Shown: positions 43,663 to 53,012 of the stretch, piece by piece | How the letters are laid out: each line of letters opens with the position of its first letter | Position numbering within the stretch: position 1 is the first letter of the stretch | NCBI RefSeq assembly: GCF_018777385.1 | Contig: NZ_JAFJYB010000002.1 | Coordinates: forward strand, 496,001-560,000 | Reading direction: 5' to 3' | Source of the DNA: Candidatus Symbiopectobacterium endolongispinus | Lineage (GTDB): Bacteria; Pseudomonadota; Gammaproteobacteria; Enterobacterales; Enterobacteriaceae | DNA: 64,000 bases | Notes under the pieces: model-generated | Told to the model about the DNA's origin: nothing | Database searches by the model: none | What the model saw: only the letters and a program-made list of their open reading frames with translations | Made by a program: the position numbers and the translations under genes

Positions 43663-43964
43663 AGCACGCCCGCAATATCGACGGCCAGCTTGCCGTCATA
43701 GGTCGATTCAAGCGTGATACCCGTCAGCGTGATGCGTGGCTCCCAGCGCAACAGCGCCATGTAACACGCGGCCATCACCTGCAATTTCACCGCCGGGCTT
43801 TGCGGCTGGTCGATCAGGGCAGACAGCAGCGAACCGTAATCACGGCGCATCACACGCGAGCCTATCGGTGTGATCAGAATGTCGCGCACGCTTTGGCGAA
43901 TGTGCTCAAGGTCAGCCAGCACGGTGCCGTTATCGCGGCTCATGCCGCTATAGCGCGAGGTCAT
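43644..43964 (-). pseudogene. W: P2 gpW-like baseplate protein, 3' end lost
   Basis: 106 codons (P2 W 115). GSRVMRRDYGSLLSALIDQPQ matches the T4 gp25-like baseplate wedge family. The last residues are replaced (VLPMLAR) because a deletion removed the end of W, all of J and I, and most of H. It overlaps V by four bases. Confidence 0.82.
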
Positions 43965-44596
43965 GGTGGCGTTCCTGTTGTTCCGCCGCTGTCGCCGGGG
44001 TGTTTGTGGGTGTGCAACACTTTGCCATTGGACGACAGCGAACCGCCGGAATGCTGGATATTGCCGCGCATTTCCCCGCCTTGCTGTACTTCCAGCGTTC
44101 CGGTGATCAGCTTGTTGGTGCAGACCACTTCCGGCGAATCCAGCGTGATGCGGGTATCGGCTTTCACCAGTACCAGTGGCACGGTCGCAGTAAGGGATTC
44201 GGAGGCGGTGACGTCGGCAGTCTTGATGCCGCTGACGGTCAGAGCACCGTTTTCGGGTTCGTACTCGATCACCGCACCGTCGGGAAAGCGGATATGCAGC
44301 GCATCAGCAGAGGCCGACGGCGCCGGGTTATCGTCTGAATAGATGCCGGGCAGCACAAAGGCGGTATCCAGTTCACCGCCGATAGACAGAATTAACACCT
44401 GCTCACCGATAGACGGCGCCCACCAGTCGCGGGAACGTCCGGCGCGACGGGTTAGCCAGTTCAACCAGTCGGTTGTCATGTCTCCGGTCTGCACCCGGCA
44501 AAGGGCGTCTTTTGTGTTGACGTGCGTCACGACGCCGACACGGATCAGATTGCGCAGCAGGCGCTGGATTTCGGTAAGGGTGGCTTGTGTTTTCAT
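43961..44596 (-). CDS. V: P2 gpV-like baseplate spike
   Basis: 211 residues, the P2 length, when ATG 44596 (MKTQATLTEIQRLL) is used. The OB-fold N-terminal part and beta-helix part match; the C-terminal HTHKHPGDSGG metal-binding tip motif is complete. The frame is intact. Confidence 0.92.
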   Translation of the reverse strand: MKTQATLTEIQRLLRNLIRVGVVTHVNTKDALCRVQTGDMTTDWLNWLTRRAGRSRDWWAPSIGEQVLILSIGGELDTAFVLPGIYSDDNPAPSASADALHIRFPDGAVIEYEPENGALTVSGIKTADVTASESLTATVPLVLVKADTRITLDSPEVVCTNKLITGTLEVQQGGEMRGNIQHSGGSLSSNGKVLHTHKHPGDSGGTTGTPP

Positions 44597-44677
44597 ACGG
44601 GAAAGGATGCCGCCGGGGACAAGTCGCGTCAATGTAATGCGGCTTGCTGGTCTGCCAGACAACAAGCAACTTGTATA

Positions 44678-44722
44678 TTGACAAATAAGCTACAGCTTAT
44701 ATTATATAAGCTGTAGCTTATT
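44678..44722 (+). promoter_or_regulatory. Promoter and 39-bp palindromic operator of the toxin-antitoxin pair
   Basis: TTGACA (44678-44683) is followed, 16 bases on, by TATTAT (44700-44705). Starting at 44684 is a perfect palindrome with 19-bp arms and a single central base, ending at 44722, so it covers the -10. This is the place where the antitoxin of such pairs binds to repress its own operon. Confidence 0.75.
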
Positions 44723-44736
44723 ACGGAGTGGTAAGA

Positions 44737-45081
44737 ATGTGGACGGTAGTTTTGACGGAACGATTTACCGCATGGTTAGAAGAACAGGAATGTTCTCTAC
44801 AGGAAAAAATGGCGGCTGACCTGATGCGCCTTGAATTTTATGGCCCACAGCTTCCCCGCCCTTATGCTGACGATGTGAAAGGCTCACGATATCGCAATAT
44901 GAAAGAGTTACGCGTGCAACATGCCGGGCACCCAATTCGAGCGTTCTTTGCTTTCGATCCCGAGCATCAGGCTATCGTGTTGTGCGCCGGGGACAAAAGC
45001 AATGATAAGCGGTTTTACGACACCATGATCCGTATCGCGGATGATGAATTTACCGAGCATCTGGCAAAGAGGAATCACTAA
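44737..45081 (+). CDS. RelE/HigB-type toxin (Gp49-like)
   Basis: 114 residues from ATG 44737, with GGAG at 44725-44728; a GTG at 44728 is the alternative. WTVVLTERFTAWLEEQE at the start, LPRPYADDVKGSRYRNMKELRVQ in the middle and IRAFFAFDPEHQAIVLCAGDK near the end are typical of phage Gp49/HigB toxins, ribosome-dependent mRNA interferases. It is read against the phage late genes and sits between S and V, a place where P2-like phages carry extra genes. The frame is intact; TAATG overlap with the antitoxin gene. Confidence 0.85.
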   Translation: MWTVVLTERFTAWLEEQECSLQEKMAADLMRLEFYGPQLPRPYADDVKGSRYRNMKELRVQHAGHPIRAFFAFDPEHQAIVLCAGDKSNDKRFYDTMIRIADDEFTEHLAKRNH

Positions 45082-45380
45082 TGAAAACGCTCAAAGAATT
45101 TATTGCGGCGCAACCACCAGAAAGTCAGGCCCGCATTAAAGAAATGGCCGATGAAATGATTCTGGAAACGGGTCTACAGATGTTGAGGGAAGAACTCCAA
45201 CTTTCACAAAAAACCGTTGCCGACTCGATGGGGATTAAACAGCCCGCTATCACTCAGATAGAACAGCGCGGTAACGATGTCAAACTGGCAACGTTGAAAC
45301 GCTATATTGAAGCGATGGGCGGCAAGTTAAGCCTGACGGTTGAATTACCGGACGGCGGCGGGCGGGTATTCCATATCTGA
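45081..45380 (+). CDS. HigA-type antitoxin, XRE helix-turn-helix
   Basis: 99 residues with a Cro/C1-type helix-turn-helix (LSQKTVADSMGIKQPAITQIEQ, residues ~42-63, quoted in part) and a C-terminal dimer segment. Toxin-first order is the usual HigBA arrangement. The frame is intact. It probably binds the 39-bp palindrome upstream of the toxin gene. Confidence 0.85.
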   Translation: MKTLKEFIAAQPPESQARIKEMADEMILETGLQMLREELQLSQKTVADSMGIKQPAITQIEQRGNDVKLATLKRYIEAMGGKLSLTVELPDGGGRVFHI

Positions 45381-45390
45381 AAACATAAGT

Positions 45391-45420
45391 ATGCCCCGAA
45401 TCTACGGGGCATTATTTATT
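45391..45420 (+). terminator. Probable terminator after the antitoxin gene
   Basis: TGCCCCG (45391-45397), 6-base loop, CGGGGCA, then TTATTTATT. A moderately strong stem with an interrupted U-run, 11 bases after the stop. Confidence 0.55.
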
Positions 45421-45965
45421 TGTATTAGCTCAGATTTGACCTGACACAGCTCTGTGCGAAAAGTGGTCACGTATTAAATGAGTGTATTGCTGCATAGTCT
45501 GGCATGCAAAAAAGGTGTTTAAAATCAGCCTGAATGCATGAAGAGAACATAGAGCATGAATGCTATTTTTATAGTAGAGCAACACATTGAATACGTGACA
45601 GAAAGGTATATGCTCTGTTTATTTTTAATATGATAATAAAAAATGGTGTTGGCACATTTTATAAAAAACTCAATCTGTCGTCTCTATTCTGTGATTTTTA
45701 TCCTCTTTAAAGTTAGAGTGTTCTTTACTTTTTCTTTGAGTTAGAGTAAATATTACTTCTTTTTAATATTGTTGTGATTTATTCTGGTTAGGATGTGGTT
45801 TTATTATTGGTGAGGAAGATGCTTATGGTGTATTTTAATATTCAGTAATTATTTTACTGTGTTAATGCTTTCATTTCTTAGTGTCTTTATGCAAACCTCA
45901 GAAATTTTATCATGCAGGGTGGTTGTATCGATTAACATATTTTTTATAAAACAGGAGTACACGTT
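45421..45965. other. A+T-rich spacer without a recognised gene
   Basis: About 545 bases, very A+T-rich and unlike the phage late genes. No open frame with a ribosome binding site was found. Its 3' end holds AGGAG at 45953-45957 for the next gene. It probably contains that gene's promoter. Confidence 0.5.
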
Positions 45966-46686
45966 ATGGAGGATAAAAATATGAGTTTCTCAAATGAATA
46001 TTGTTTGACTCTCGATTCACTCAATCAGTTACCAATCATTTCCATAATGGAGAAGACCAATATTCCATGGGCTATAAAAGACAATAATTCAAAGTTTGTT
46101 TATTTAAATGAGTCTTGTCTTGATTTGTTTGATATTCAGACTGGCTTTGACTTTGAAGGACGGCTAGACGAGGAGATGCCATGTCAATGGTCTGAATATA
46201 GTAATGATTTCAAAGCTCACGACAGAAAGGCAGAGCAAAGCAAAGAGGGAGCCGAGATTATAGTCACATCTCCTTTTGGCCGAGAAAAGATCCTTTCTCC
46301 GTGGTACTTCCCCAAATTTCCTATCTACAACCCAAATGGAGATGTGTTAGGTACTGTTTTCTTTGGTAAGAAATTTAACTTTATTTCTGTGTGCGATTTT
46401 TTTAAACAGCTTACAACCTTCAGTGGTTACTATCACTCCTCCTGTAGATAATTTTACAGAAAGAGAACTTGATATCATCTTTTATGCCATTCAAAAACTG
46501 AGTGCAAAAGAAATAGCAGAAAAACTATTCTTATCAAATAGAACCATTGAGAACAGGCTTAAAACTATTTTATGAAAAGTCGGGTGCCACTCCTTAAAAG
46601 GGTTGATTGAATATTGCCATTCAACAGGGTTGAGTAGCTATGTACCTAAGGAAATTTTGCGTGAAGGTGTGAACTTTTTCTGGTAA
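45966..46686 (+). pseudogene. PAS-LuxR type regulator, broken
   Basis: Start ATG 45966 behind AGGAG. The first ~150 codons look like a PAS-type sensor domain (TNIPWAIKDNNSKFVYLNES, DEEMPCQWSEY, GTVFFGKKF). A frameshift near 46400 leads to the frame with FTERELDIIFYAIQKLSAKE and RTIENRLKTI, a LuxR/GerE helix-turn-helix. Two opposite slips then create TGA at about 46573, after which the same frame runs to TAA 46684 (KEILREGVNFFW). Such PAS-HTH proteins are common in enterobacteria; its target is unknown. A+T-rich, cargo of the prophage. Confidence 0.7.
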
Positions 46687-46716
46687 TTATACAGGGAAAA
46701 CGGAAGGTTAGCGCTT

Positions 46717-46947
46717 ATGAAGGCAAAAGTGAAAAAACATGGTTGTGTATCGGAGATTATTTTTTCTCGAATACACATTTTTAAAACCAAACTGATTATT
46801 AAAGCAATGTTGTGTTTTGGTGGTTCTTTTCTTATTGATTGTTTTTATCTGTCTCTTGATTCATTACCGCAAAGATATGCAACAGTCACTACCTATCATC
46901 AAATTAGTCAAATGGATATTTTCATTTTGTTGTTTGTTTTATTGTAA
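46717..46947 (+). CDS. Doubtful small membrane ORF
   Basis: 76 codons behind a possible GGAAGG. Basic N-terminus (KAKVKKHG) and two hydrophobic stretches. The overlapping frame also codes hydrophobic residues, as expected from A+T-rich sequence, so this may be the remains of a membrane protein or chance. Confidence 0.25.
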   Translation: MKAKVKKHGCVSEIIFSRIHIFKTKLIIKAMLCFGGSFLIDCFYLSLDSLPQRYATVTTYHQISQMDIFILLFVLL

Positions 46948-47338
46948 ATATTGTTTTTTCTTTTTTCTTTTTGATAAATCTGGTAATGACAGCCCATAGA
47001 AAATAGGGTGTGAAGGCCAATGATGTAAAAAACACGCTAAGAATATAATTCATTGTTTGAATGAAAATTTAATAGCCCCCCCATTCAATACATCTTCGGG
47101 TAATGAATGCGTATAAAAATGGTTTCGGACGGGCGGCCATGGTTTGTAGTGATGTGGGTCGTGTATTCAATGAGTGGATGTAGCATCAAACGTAGTACTC
47201 GCGTTCAATGTAATTGCCGATAAGCCTATCGTGCATTTCGGACACGACCTGAGTTTTCACACAGCCTGCGCCCAAAGCAGACTGTCAGATTTGATTGTTT
47301 GCTGCCAGTGAAAACTATCAAATCTAAGATAATACAAT
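46948..47338. other. Spacer before the S remnant, no gene seen
   Basis: About 390 bases. The first part is A+T-rich, the second closer to the phage average. A short inverted repeat (AGATTTGAT near 47288 and ATCAAATCT near 47317) is the only structure noticed. Confidence 0.4.
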
Positions 47339-47967
47339 TTATTTACTCAGGTGCTGAATCACTGAATCACTTACCCGTTCTTTATCCGAGCGCGTTATCC
47401 CCAAAAGCTGACGCTCAGGATATTGAATTTCTTTATTATGGCCGCGCTGTTTATCTGCTTGTCCGTAATGATGGATCTCGGCAACCCGCCGCGCTTTATT
47501 AGCAAATGTTATCGTTGCATCGTTGGGCGATGCTACTGCCAGCATGTATTTATTCTTCACAAGCTGCTGAAACATCCAGCTTTAGCCTTACCTGAACGGG
47601 TATTCACCCGCTCTTTTTTCACCTCAATAAAGCGCTGGATATCACTGATGTAAAACGAACGAATGGCTTTTCTGTCTGTATCATATCCGGTAAATAAGGT
47701 GCCGAATCGGGCTTTACGTTTACGCCAGTTTTTAAGGCTGCGCACCTCACCGTTCCACAGAATTTTCATTCCCCGCTGAACGTTGATGACCTGCGCCTTG
47801 CGCTGGGTAAATGCCGTACTGTCTGGACTTTTTTGCTTACGGATACGGGCTTGGTTGGTTTTTCGTAAATAGTTAGCAATGCCTCTTGCTAACGCCTTGC
47901 GACTGGCGGGAGACATTTTAGCCAGCAATCCCGCCAGTTCATCGTCAAACGGTTTCAGCTCATTCAT
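47339..47967 (-). pseudogene. S: P2 gpS-like tail completion protein, frameshifted
   Basis: Start 47967 (MNELKPFDDELAGLLAKMSPASR). The first ~130 codons are open; near 47572 one base is off and the frame ends at 47557. The end (FANKARRVAEIHHYGQ, YPERQLLGI) continues in the next frame to 47339 and has the typical C-terminus of the family. It overlaps R by eight bases. Confidence 0.82.
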
Positions 47968-48415
47968 GCCATATGCTCACTAACTGGCCATTGATATACA
48001 GTGACACCGGGCGCTCTACCGGGATCGGCAAGGGTGGCTCTGGTGCATGCGTCAAATGCAATGCCTTATCAACTTCTTTAACGATCATCCGCTCGGTGAG
48101 TTTCAGGCTGATACTGATATCACAGCTACCGTTATCATTAATATCCGCAATATAGGTAAACCCTTTAGGGTCATTAGTGATATCCGGCTGATTCTCCCGC
48201 AGCCATGCGTTGATCGGCACCAGTAACCAGTCGATATCATCGGTAAAATCTGTGATAACCAGATTCAGCGTGTACTGGTTTTCAAATGACAGCGACAAGG
48301 CGAGGGTTGACGTCACCGCGCCGCTGTCAATGAAAAGGTGCAACATATCGGGGTTGTTTTTCAGTACCGGCACCGCATCATTCAGGGCGCGGCGCAGGCT
48401 GCTGGGTTTCAGCAT
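47960..48415 (-). CDS. R: P2 gpR-like tail completion protein
   Basis: 151 residues from ATG 48415 (MLKPSSLRRALND); P2 R has 155. YTLNLVITDFTDDIDWLLVP and WLRENQPDI are family hallmarks. The frame is intact. Confidence 0.85.
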   Translation of the reverse strand: MLKPSSLRRALNDAVPVLKNNPDMLHLFIDSGAVTSTLALSLSFENQYTLNLVITDFTDDIDWLLVPINAWLRENQPDITNDPKGFTYIADINDNGSCDISISLKLTERMIVKEVDKALHLTHAPEPPLPIPVERPVSLYINGQLVSIWHE

Positions 48416-48668
48416 CGTGTTTCTCCTGACAGTGTTTGATGGTTTCAACCTGTAGCGCACAGCTCACCAGTGCACCTTCCAGTTGGCGATTGTCGGCGCT
48501 CAAGTCACCGTTGGTTTGCGGGCTGCTGCCCGGTATCGGGCAACTGGTTACTTTCGGACAGCCAACGTAAATAAGCGTCGGGGCCGTCAAAGGCGGGGCG
48601 GCGGTGCAGCCGCTTAATAGCATCAGGCATAGCAGCGCCATACCAACGACGCAGATCGGCATTTTCAT
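48378..48668 (-). CDS. lysC: Rz1-like spanin lipoprotein (LysC)
   Basis: 96 residues, as P2 LysC, from ATG 48668. Signal peptide with lipobox LLSGC and a proline-rich mature part. Lies in another frame inside the 3' half of lysB, the usual nested Rz/Rz1 layout. The outer-membrane half of the two-part spanin. Open, but its partner is broken. Confidence 0.82.
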   Translation of the reverse strand: MKMPICVVGMALLCLMLLSGCTAAPPLTAPTLIYVGCPKVTSCPIPGSSPQTNGDLSADNRQLEGALVSCALQVETIKHCQEKHDAETQQPAPRPE

Positions 48669-48940
48669 TGAGTAGCCTCGTGATGGTGTTATCGCGGGAA
48701 GCAGCCAGTTGCCCGGCCTGTGAGAGTTTGAGGCGCAGTTCAGCCTGCGCCTGTTCATTACGCCGGGCGTTGCTTTGCGGCGGACTGTGCCAGCAGCGTG
48801 TCTTTTTGCTGACTCCTCGGGGCGATCCCCTGCAGGCTTACCGTGCGCTCAGCGCGGGAAAGCTGCCATTTTTTGACGGCCACTATGCTGAACAAACACA
48901 CAATGACCAGCCCCATAAACTTTACCCATGGGTTCATCAT
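48505..48940 (-). pseudogene. lysB: Rz-like spanin (LysB), frameshifted
   Basis: ATG 48940 (MMNPWVKFMGLVIVC) gives an N-terminal membrane anchor and the start of a coiled coil. One base is off near 48770; the coiled coil (LRLKLSQAGQLAASRDN, LLNENADLRRWY) continues in the next frame and ends at TGA 48505. P2 LysB is 141 aa; this would be about 145. Confidence 0.8.
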
Positions 48941-49288
48941 GCCAGCGCTCCCCCTGCCTGCTGGTACACCTGAATCAGCGTATCAAGGCGGTGTTCCCGC
49001 TGGCCGTAACCCGCTCCCGGCAGCGAGGCCCAGATAGTGCGGCCAGAACAGATAAAGCTGCTGATAGCGCCCGGGCGCGGTGGACTTCTCACCCAGGCGG
49101 TTAAACACCTTGGCCGGACGACCCGCCGCGAACGGGTGATCGCGGTAGTCGGTGAAAATTTCTGGCCTGCCATCCAGCCCAGTGATAATCACGTCATAGC
49201 CGCTATTGCGCGTCAGCGGGTGCGTCGCCGTTCCCTCTGAAAAGGCCAGCATGTCCAGAAAGGCGGTCAGATTGTTACTGTTGGTCAT
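48937..49288 (-). pseudogene. K: Phage lysozyme (P2 K-like), internal deletion
   Basis: Starts at 49288 (MTNSNNLTAFLDMLAFSEGT with the catalytic Glu) and reads to RYQQLYLFWPHY, after which about 50 codons are missing and the frame changes. The C-terminus (IWASLPGAGYGQREHRLDTL) ends at 48937. P2 K has 165 aa. No functional endolysin. Confidence 0.85.
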
Positions 49289-49568
49289 GACCTTTCGTCC
49301 TCTTGTCCAACTGGCTTTTTATCAGCAACTCAATGGCCTGATAACCTGCAATGCCCAGCGCAGCACCTATGCCGTTAATCGCAACGGTCGACAGGTTAGG
49401 AAACTGCACCAGTGCCACCCCCGCCACCATCGAGACAAAGCCGCCTAACAAGGTACGGCCAATAAACAGGCGTAGCGTGACGGGCTCGCCGCCTGCCAGC
49501 ACTTTGCCGACGACGATCAGCGCACCAATCAAAAACAAAGACAAAACGCTTTTATCGGGTTCGTTCAC
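49275..49568 (-). CDS. Y: P2 gpY-like holin
   Basis: 97 residues with three hydrophobic segments (LSLFLIGALIVVGKVLAGGE, RTLLGGFVSMVAGVALVQF, INGIGAALGIAGYQAIEL). P2 Y has 93. The frame is intact; overlaps K by 14 bases. Confidence 0.88.
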   Translation of the reverse strand: MNEPDKSVLSLFLIGALIVVGKVLAGGEPVTLRLFIGRTLLGGFVSMVAGVALVQFPNLSTVAINGIGAALGIAGYQAIELLIKSQLDKRTKGHDQQ

Positions 49569-49571
49569 GAT

Positions 49572-49775
49572 TCACTCCCATAACTGAACGGATTCACACG
49601 CCGGGGCGGTAGCGATATCGGGCAGCGTTACGGTGGTGCCGTGGGGCAGAATGGCCCCGTATTCGGCCAGCCCCGGATTAACGGATAACACCGCTTCAAC
49701 CGCACCTTGTGTGCGCCCGTAGTGGCGATAGTAAAGGGCGTCCAGCGTGTCGCCCTGCTGTGCGATAACCTTCAT
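49572..49775 (-). CDS. X: P2 gpX-like tail protein with LysM-like fold
   Basis: 67 residues as in P2 X. MKVIAQQGDTLDALYYRHYG and the GTTVTLPDI end mark the family. The frame is intact; start overlaps the L stop (TGATG). Confidence 0.9.
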   Translation of the reverse strand: MKVIAQQGDTLDALYYRHYGRTQGAVEAVLSVNPGLAEYGAILPHGTTVTLPDIATAPACESVQLWE

Positions 49776-50281
49776 CAGATATGCCCGATGATGCAGCGGG
49801 GCTTATCCTGTAACTGACTGATTGACCAGCGCGCATCACGCCAAAGCTCATCAATCGTGCCGTCGAGCGCATCCGCTTTGCGATCACCTTTGGCGCTGGC
49901 GTCATAGCCCCGGTAACGCTCGTACAGCGTCGCCGTGGTAATGGCGCTGACCGCGCGCAGATAGTGATGATGTTTCTCACTCTGGCCGTCGAGCTGCTCG
50001 GCGGGAACCTCGGCCAGCGTGGTAAATCCGGCCCCCCCCCCATTGCGTTTTCCGGTACTCGTGCAACTCGGCATTCACTTCTGAAATCGCGGTTAATGCC
50101 GTATGGCGCAGGCGTTCCGGCGTGACGGTGTTTTCCAGTCGCATCAATTTGCGCAGAGCTCCGGGATCCACATCCGGCCAAAAAAGGTATTTTTGATCAC
50201 GGCTTCCTGTTCCGCAGGCACCGGAATAACCATCGCATCCGGGCGTGGCTCCGCGTTCGCGTTGAAAATCATTGTCGTCAT
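49775..50281 (-). pseudogene. L: P2 gpL-like head completion protein, two slips
   Basis: ATG 50281; homologous to P2 L (169 aa) throughout. The T-run near 50187 is one T short, changing frame before FWPDVDPGALRKLMRLE. A ten-base G/C run at 50032-50041 shifts it again before FTTLAEVPAEQLDG. The end (ELWRDARWSISQLQDKPRCI) closes at TGA 49775. Confidence 0.88.
50032..50041. repeat. C10 homopolymer in gene L
   Basis: Ten C on the + strand (ten G in L mRNA), coinciding with one of its two frameshifts. Confidence 0.85.
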
Positions 50282-50372
50282 GACAACCTCTGAATAGGTG
50301 GGCGGTGGACACAGGCTCAGAAAACGGGTAACCGTTCCGGCCTGTGTGCCGCCCGGCGCGGGGCGCGTTGGG

Positions 50373-51035
50373 TTAACGGCTGGCCGCTGCTTTGCGCAGC
50401 GCAGTTTCCAGCCGCTCTATGTCTTTTTTAACGCCGCTTCGGCTATCAAGCTGAAAGGCGCGTTTTAGGTGAAACAGGGCTTGCTCGGGCTTGCCGCTGT
50501 CACGCAGCACCAGACCGATAATTTTGTGCAGTTTGGCGCGCACCTGATCGGGCATGTCTTCCGCATCGGTCAGCGTCAGCGTGTCGATCAGCAACTCAAT
50601 ATTGACCGCCTGCCAGGCGGTATGGGCGCGGGGCGCGGTATCGGCCACCTCTTCGGCTAGCAGGTATGGCGTCGGGCGGGTGTAGCCCTCCGGCATCACC
50701 AGCTTGTGCGCCAGCGCATAGCGGGCAATTTCCAGCGCGCCGGGGACGTCTCCGGCGTCGAGCTTCCACACCATGACGGTCATCAGTACCGCATCCTGCG
50801 CGCCGCGCCCGTTGGCAAGTACCCCCGCCACCCACGGTGCATAAGCCTCTAACATTCCGCGTTTCATTTCGGCCTTACGCTCCATGGAGCGCACCTGTTT
50901 TAAAGTGCGTTTGTCAGCCGCAAGCCGGAACAGCATTTGCTCGTACCCGGTGGCCTGTCGCCGCAGATCATTCTCCAGCTGCGACGCCATCGCCGCTGAT
51001 ACCCGCATCATGTGACGCTGGGCGGGGCTTAACAT
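50373..51035 (-). CDS. M: P2 gpM-like terminase small subunit
   Basis: 220 residues (P2 M 247; the basic tail is shorter). MLSPAQRHMMRVSAAM, GALEIARYALAHKLVMP and ADMPDQVRAKLHKIIGL-type motifs match. The frame is intact; four bases after the N stop. The endonuclease of DNA packaging in P2. Confidence 0.88.
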   Translation of the reverse strand: MLSPAQRHMMRVSAAMASQLENDLRRQATGYEQMLFRLAADKRTLKQVRSMERKAEMKRGMLEAYAPWVAGVLANGRGAQDAVLMTVMVWKLDAGDVPGALEIARYALAHKLVMPEGYTRPTPYLLAEEVADTAPRAHTAWQAVNIELLIDTLTLTDAEDMPDQVRAKLHKIIGLVLRDSGKPEQALFHLKRAFQLDSRSGVKKDIERLETALRKAAASR

Positions 51036-51038
51036 GAC

Positions 51039-52873
51039 TTAGGCTCCCGCGCTCGCTTTCGCGTCTTTATCTTTCTCTTCATCGGTGCGGAAATCACCCA
51101 GCACAATGTTTTCAATCAGGCAACCGCAGGTGTAATCCTCCACCACGTAATCCTGTTTAATGGACTCATAGTTTTCGATGCGATCACGTTTGGCGTTCTC
51201 TTCAATGTGGCGGCGGTGGCTGTCGTCCATGTAGTAAATCGACAGGTTATCCAGACTGGTGATCAGCAATGCATTGGCCGGGAAATACGGCGCACGTACT
51301 GCAGGCAGGTTGCCGATACGCTTCTGGCTGATAATCACATCAGCGGCCAGCGTTTCACTGTTGGGCTGTTGTTGGTTGACCAGCGGGAAATATTTGTCAG
51401 CCAGCAACTGACGGCCACAAATCACCACCAAATCCGGGTCTTCCTGATGCCATTCGGCGATCATGGTATTGGTTGCATCCATCACCAGCGCGTCGAGCGT
51501 GATATACGCGGCCGCTTTGCCGAGACCAACCCGGATTTTTTCGAAAATAACGGTGCCATCTTCTTCTGTTTCTTTATCCATGACGAGCTGAGGGGACTCG
51601 GTGCGGTATTTCTGCAACCAGCCCACCGCCACATCCTGCAACAGCGGATTTTTGGCGCGGTCAGAGGTTGTCGCACGTTTCACGCTGTGCCATCCGGCCA
51701 TGATGTAATCCAGCGACTGACGTTTGGCGATGGCGTTACGTAAACGCAACTGGAAATCCTGAAAACGCACCCACAGGTCGAGGGTGTTGTAGCGGATATG
51801 GAAATCAAAGTTCATCTGTTCGCACTTGTACTGCCGGGCTTCCAGACTCAGCAAATCAGCGGTTTCGCGCTCATCTCCGCCGGACGTATCGGTGGTGCTG
51901 GCAACCGACCCGGACACACCGAGGCCGACCTTCTCCCCAGTCAGATCTGCCACCGGCACAATATTGATACGGGTCAGAAAGTCGCTGGACTCCTGCACCA
52001 CTTCCATCAGCGACTGCGTGACCGACGGCTCCACGCTGAATTTTTTACTCAGCGTTTCCACCTCAACGCCATTGAGCGCGGCAAGCTGGGTCAGACTTTC
52101 GGTGCCGTCCAGCGTGGATTTGAGGTCGGTGAACTGCTGTTCACTGGCGCTCAACTTCTGCGTCAGCCCCGCAATGTCCTGCTGCTGGCGTTGCTCAAGC
52201 CGGGTAAAGCGTTGCTCCACGCTGTCGGCGTTGGCCTGCGCCTGCCCGGCGCCCTCCGCCACTGCTTCATGCACATTGTTAAAACGGGCATCGTCGCTGG
52301 ACTGCTTGCGACCAAACAGGGCTTTCACGCGGGTTAACAGGGTCGGCTCAACGTCCGGCAGGTCTTCAAACTCCAGCGTCACTTCGATGGCGACGGAAAA
52401 GAGGTTTTCCGGGGAGGCTTTGCTGGTTGCCAGCGGGTTGTGTTTGGCTTTGGCGCTGAATTCCAGCATTTCGTTGCCGAGGCTGGCCGGGTTATTAGTG
52501 ACCGCCAGACCGACCAGATAGGCTTTGCCGCTGTTGGCAAAATTGGGCTGAATCTCCATGGAGGTATAGACCTTTTGCGAGGCCTTATTCAGCGCGATCA
52601 GTTCGCCCGTTGGGGTGATTTTGGCGAACAGCGCCAGCTTGCCCTTTAGCGCTGAATCATCCTCAATCGTCTCCGCTTTCAGCTCGACCACATCGCCATA
52701 ACGGGCTGTCAGGCAGCACGCCTTTGAGGTGCTCAAGGTTAATACGGCAACCGTAGACACGCGGATCAAAGGTGTCAGCCATGTTTTGAATATCGTTGGC
52801 GTCAATCACACGACCGTCGCAGGTGTCGCCCCTCAACACCAACGCGGAACCAATTAGAAACTTTCCTTGCCAT
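51039..52873 (-). pseudogene. O-N: Scaffold-protease O fused to major capsid N
   Basis: P2 O (284 aa) and N (357 aa) are separate genes. Here O starts at ATG 52873 (MARKVSNWF by alignment), has an extra G near 52828 and a frameshift near 52705, then is open from [16 protein letters not shown]. Around codon [13 protein letters not shown] a deletion removes the O terminus, the gap and the first ~16 residues of N, and the chain runs on in frame with [22 protein letters not shown] and the rest of the capsid protein to 51039. An internal start could still give a large O'-N' fusion. Confidence 0.88.
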
Positions 52874-53012
52874 TTTCTCATCCGTTGTTTGCGGGAAGTC
52901 GGGGCGAGTACCAGGCGTGTACCTTCGGCGCGCCATCAATCACGGTTTGCTAACTGCTGGCACAACAGGCACTTAAGGCGTGGAGGGGCGGCGCTGACGT
53001 AGCCTTGCCGTC

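Noticed and set aside
45421-45965. CRISPR or tandem repeats in the A+T-rich spacer
   Set aside because: No repeated unit with regular spacing was found here or anywhere in the window.
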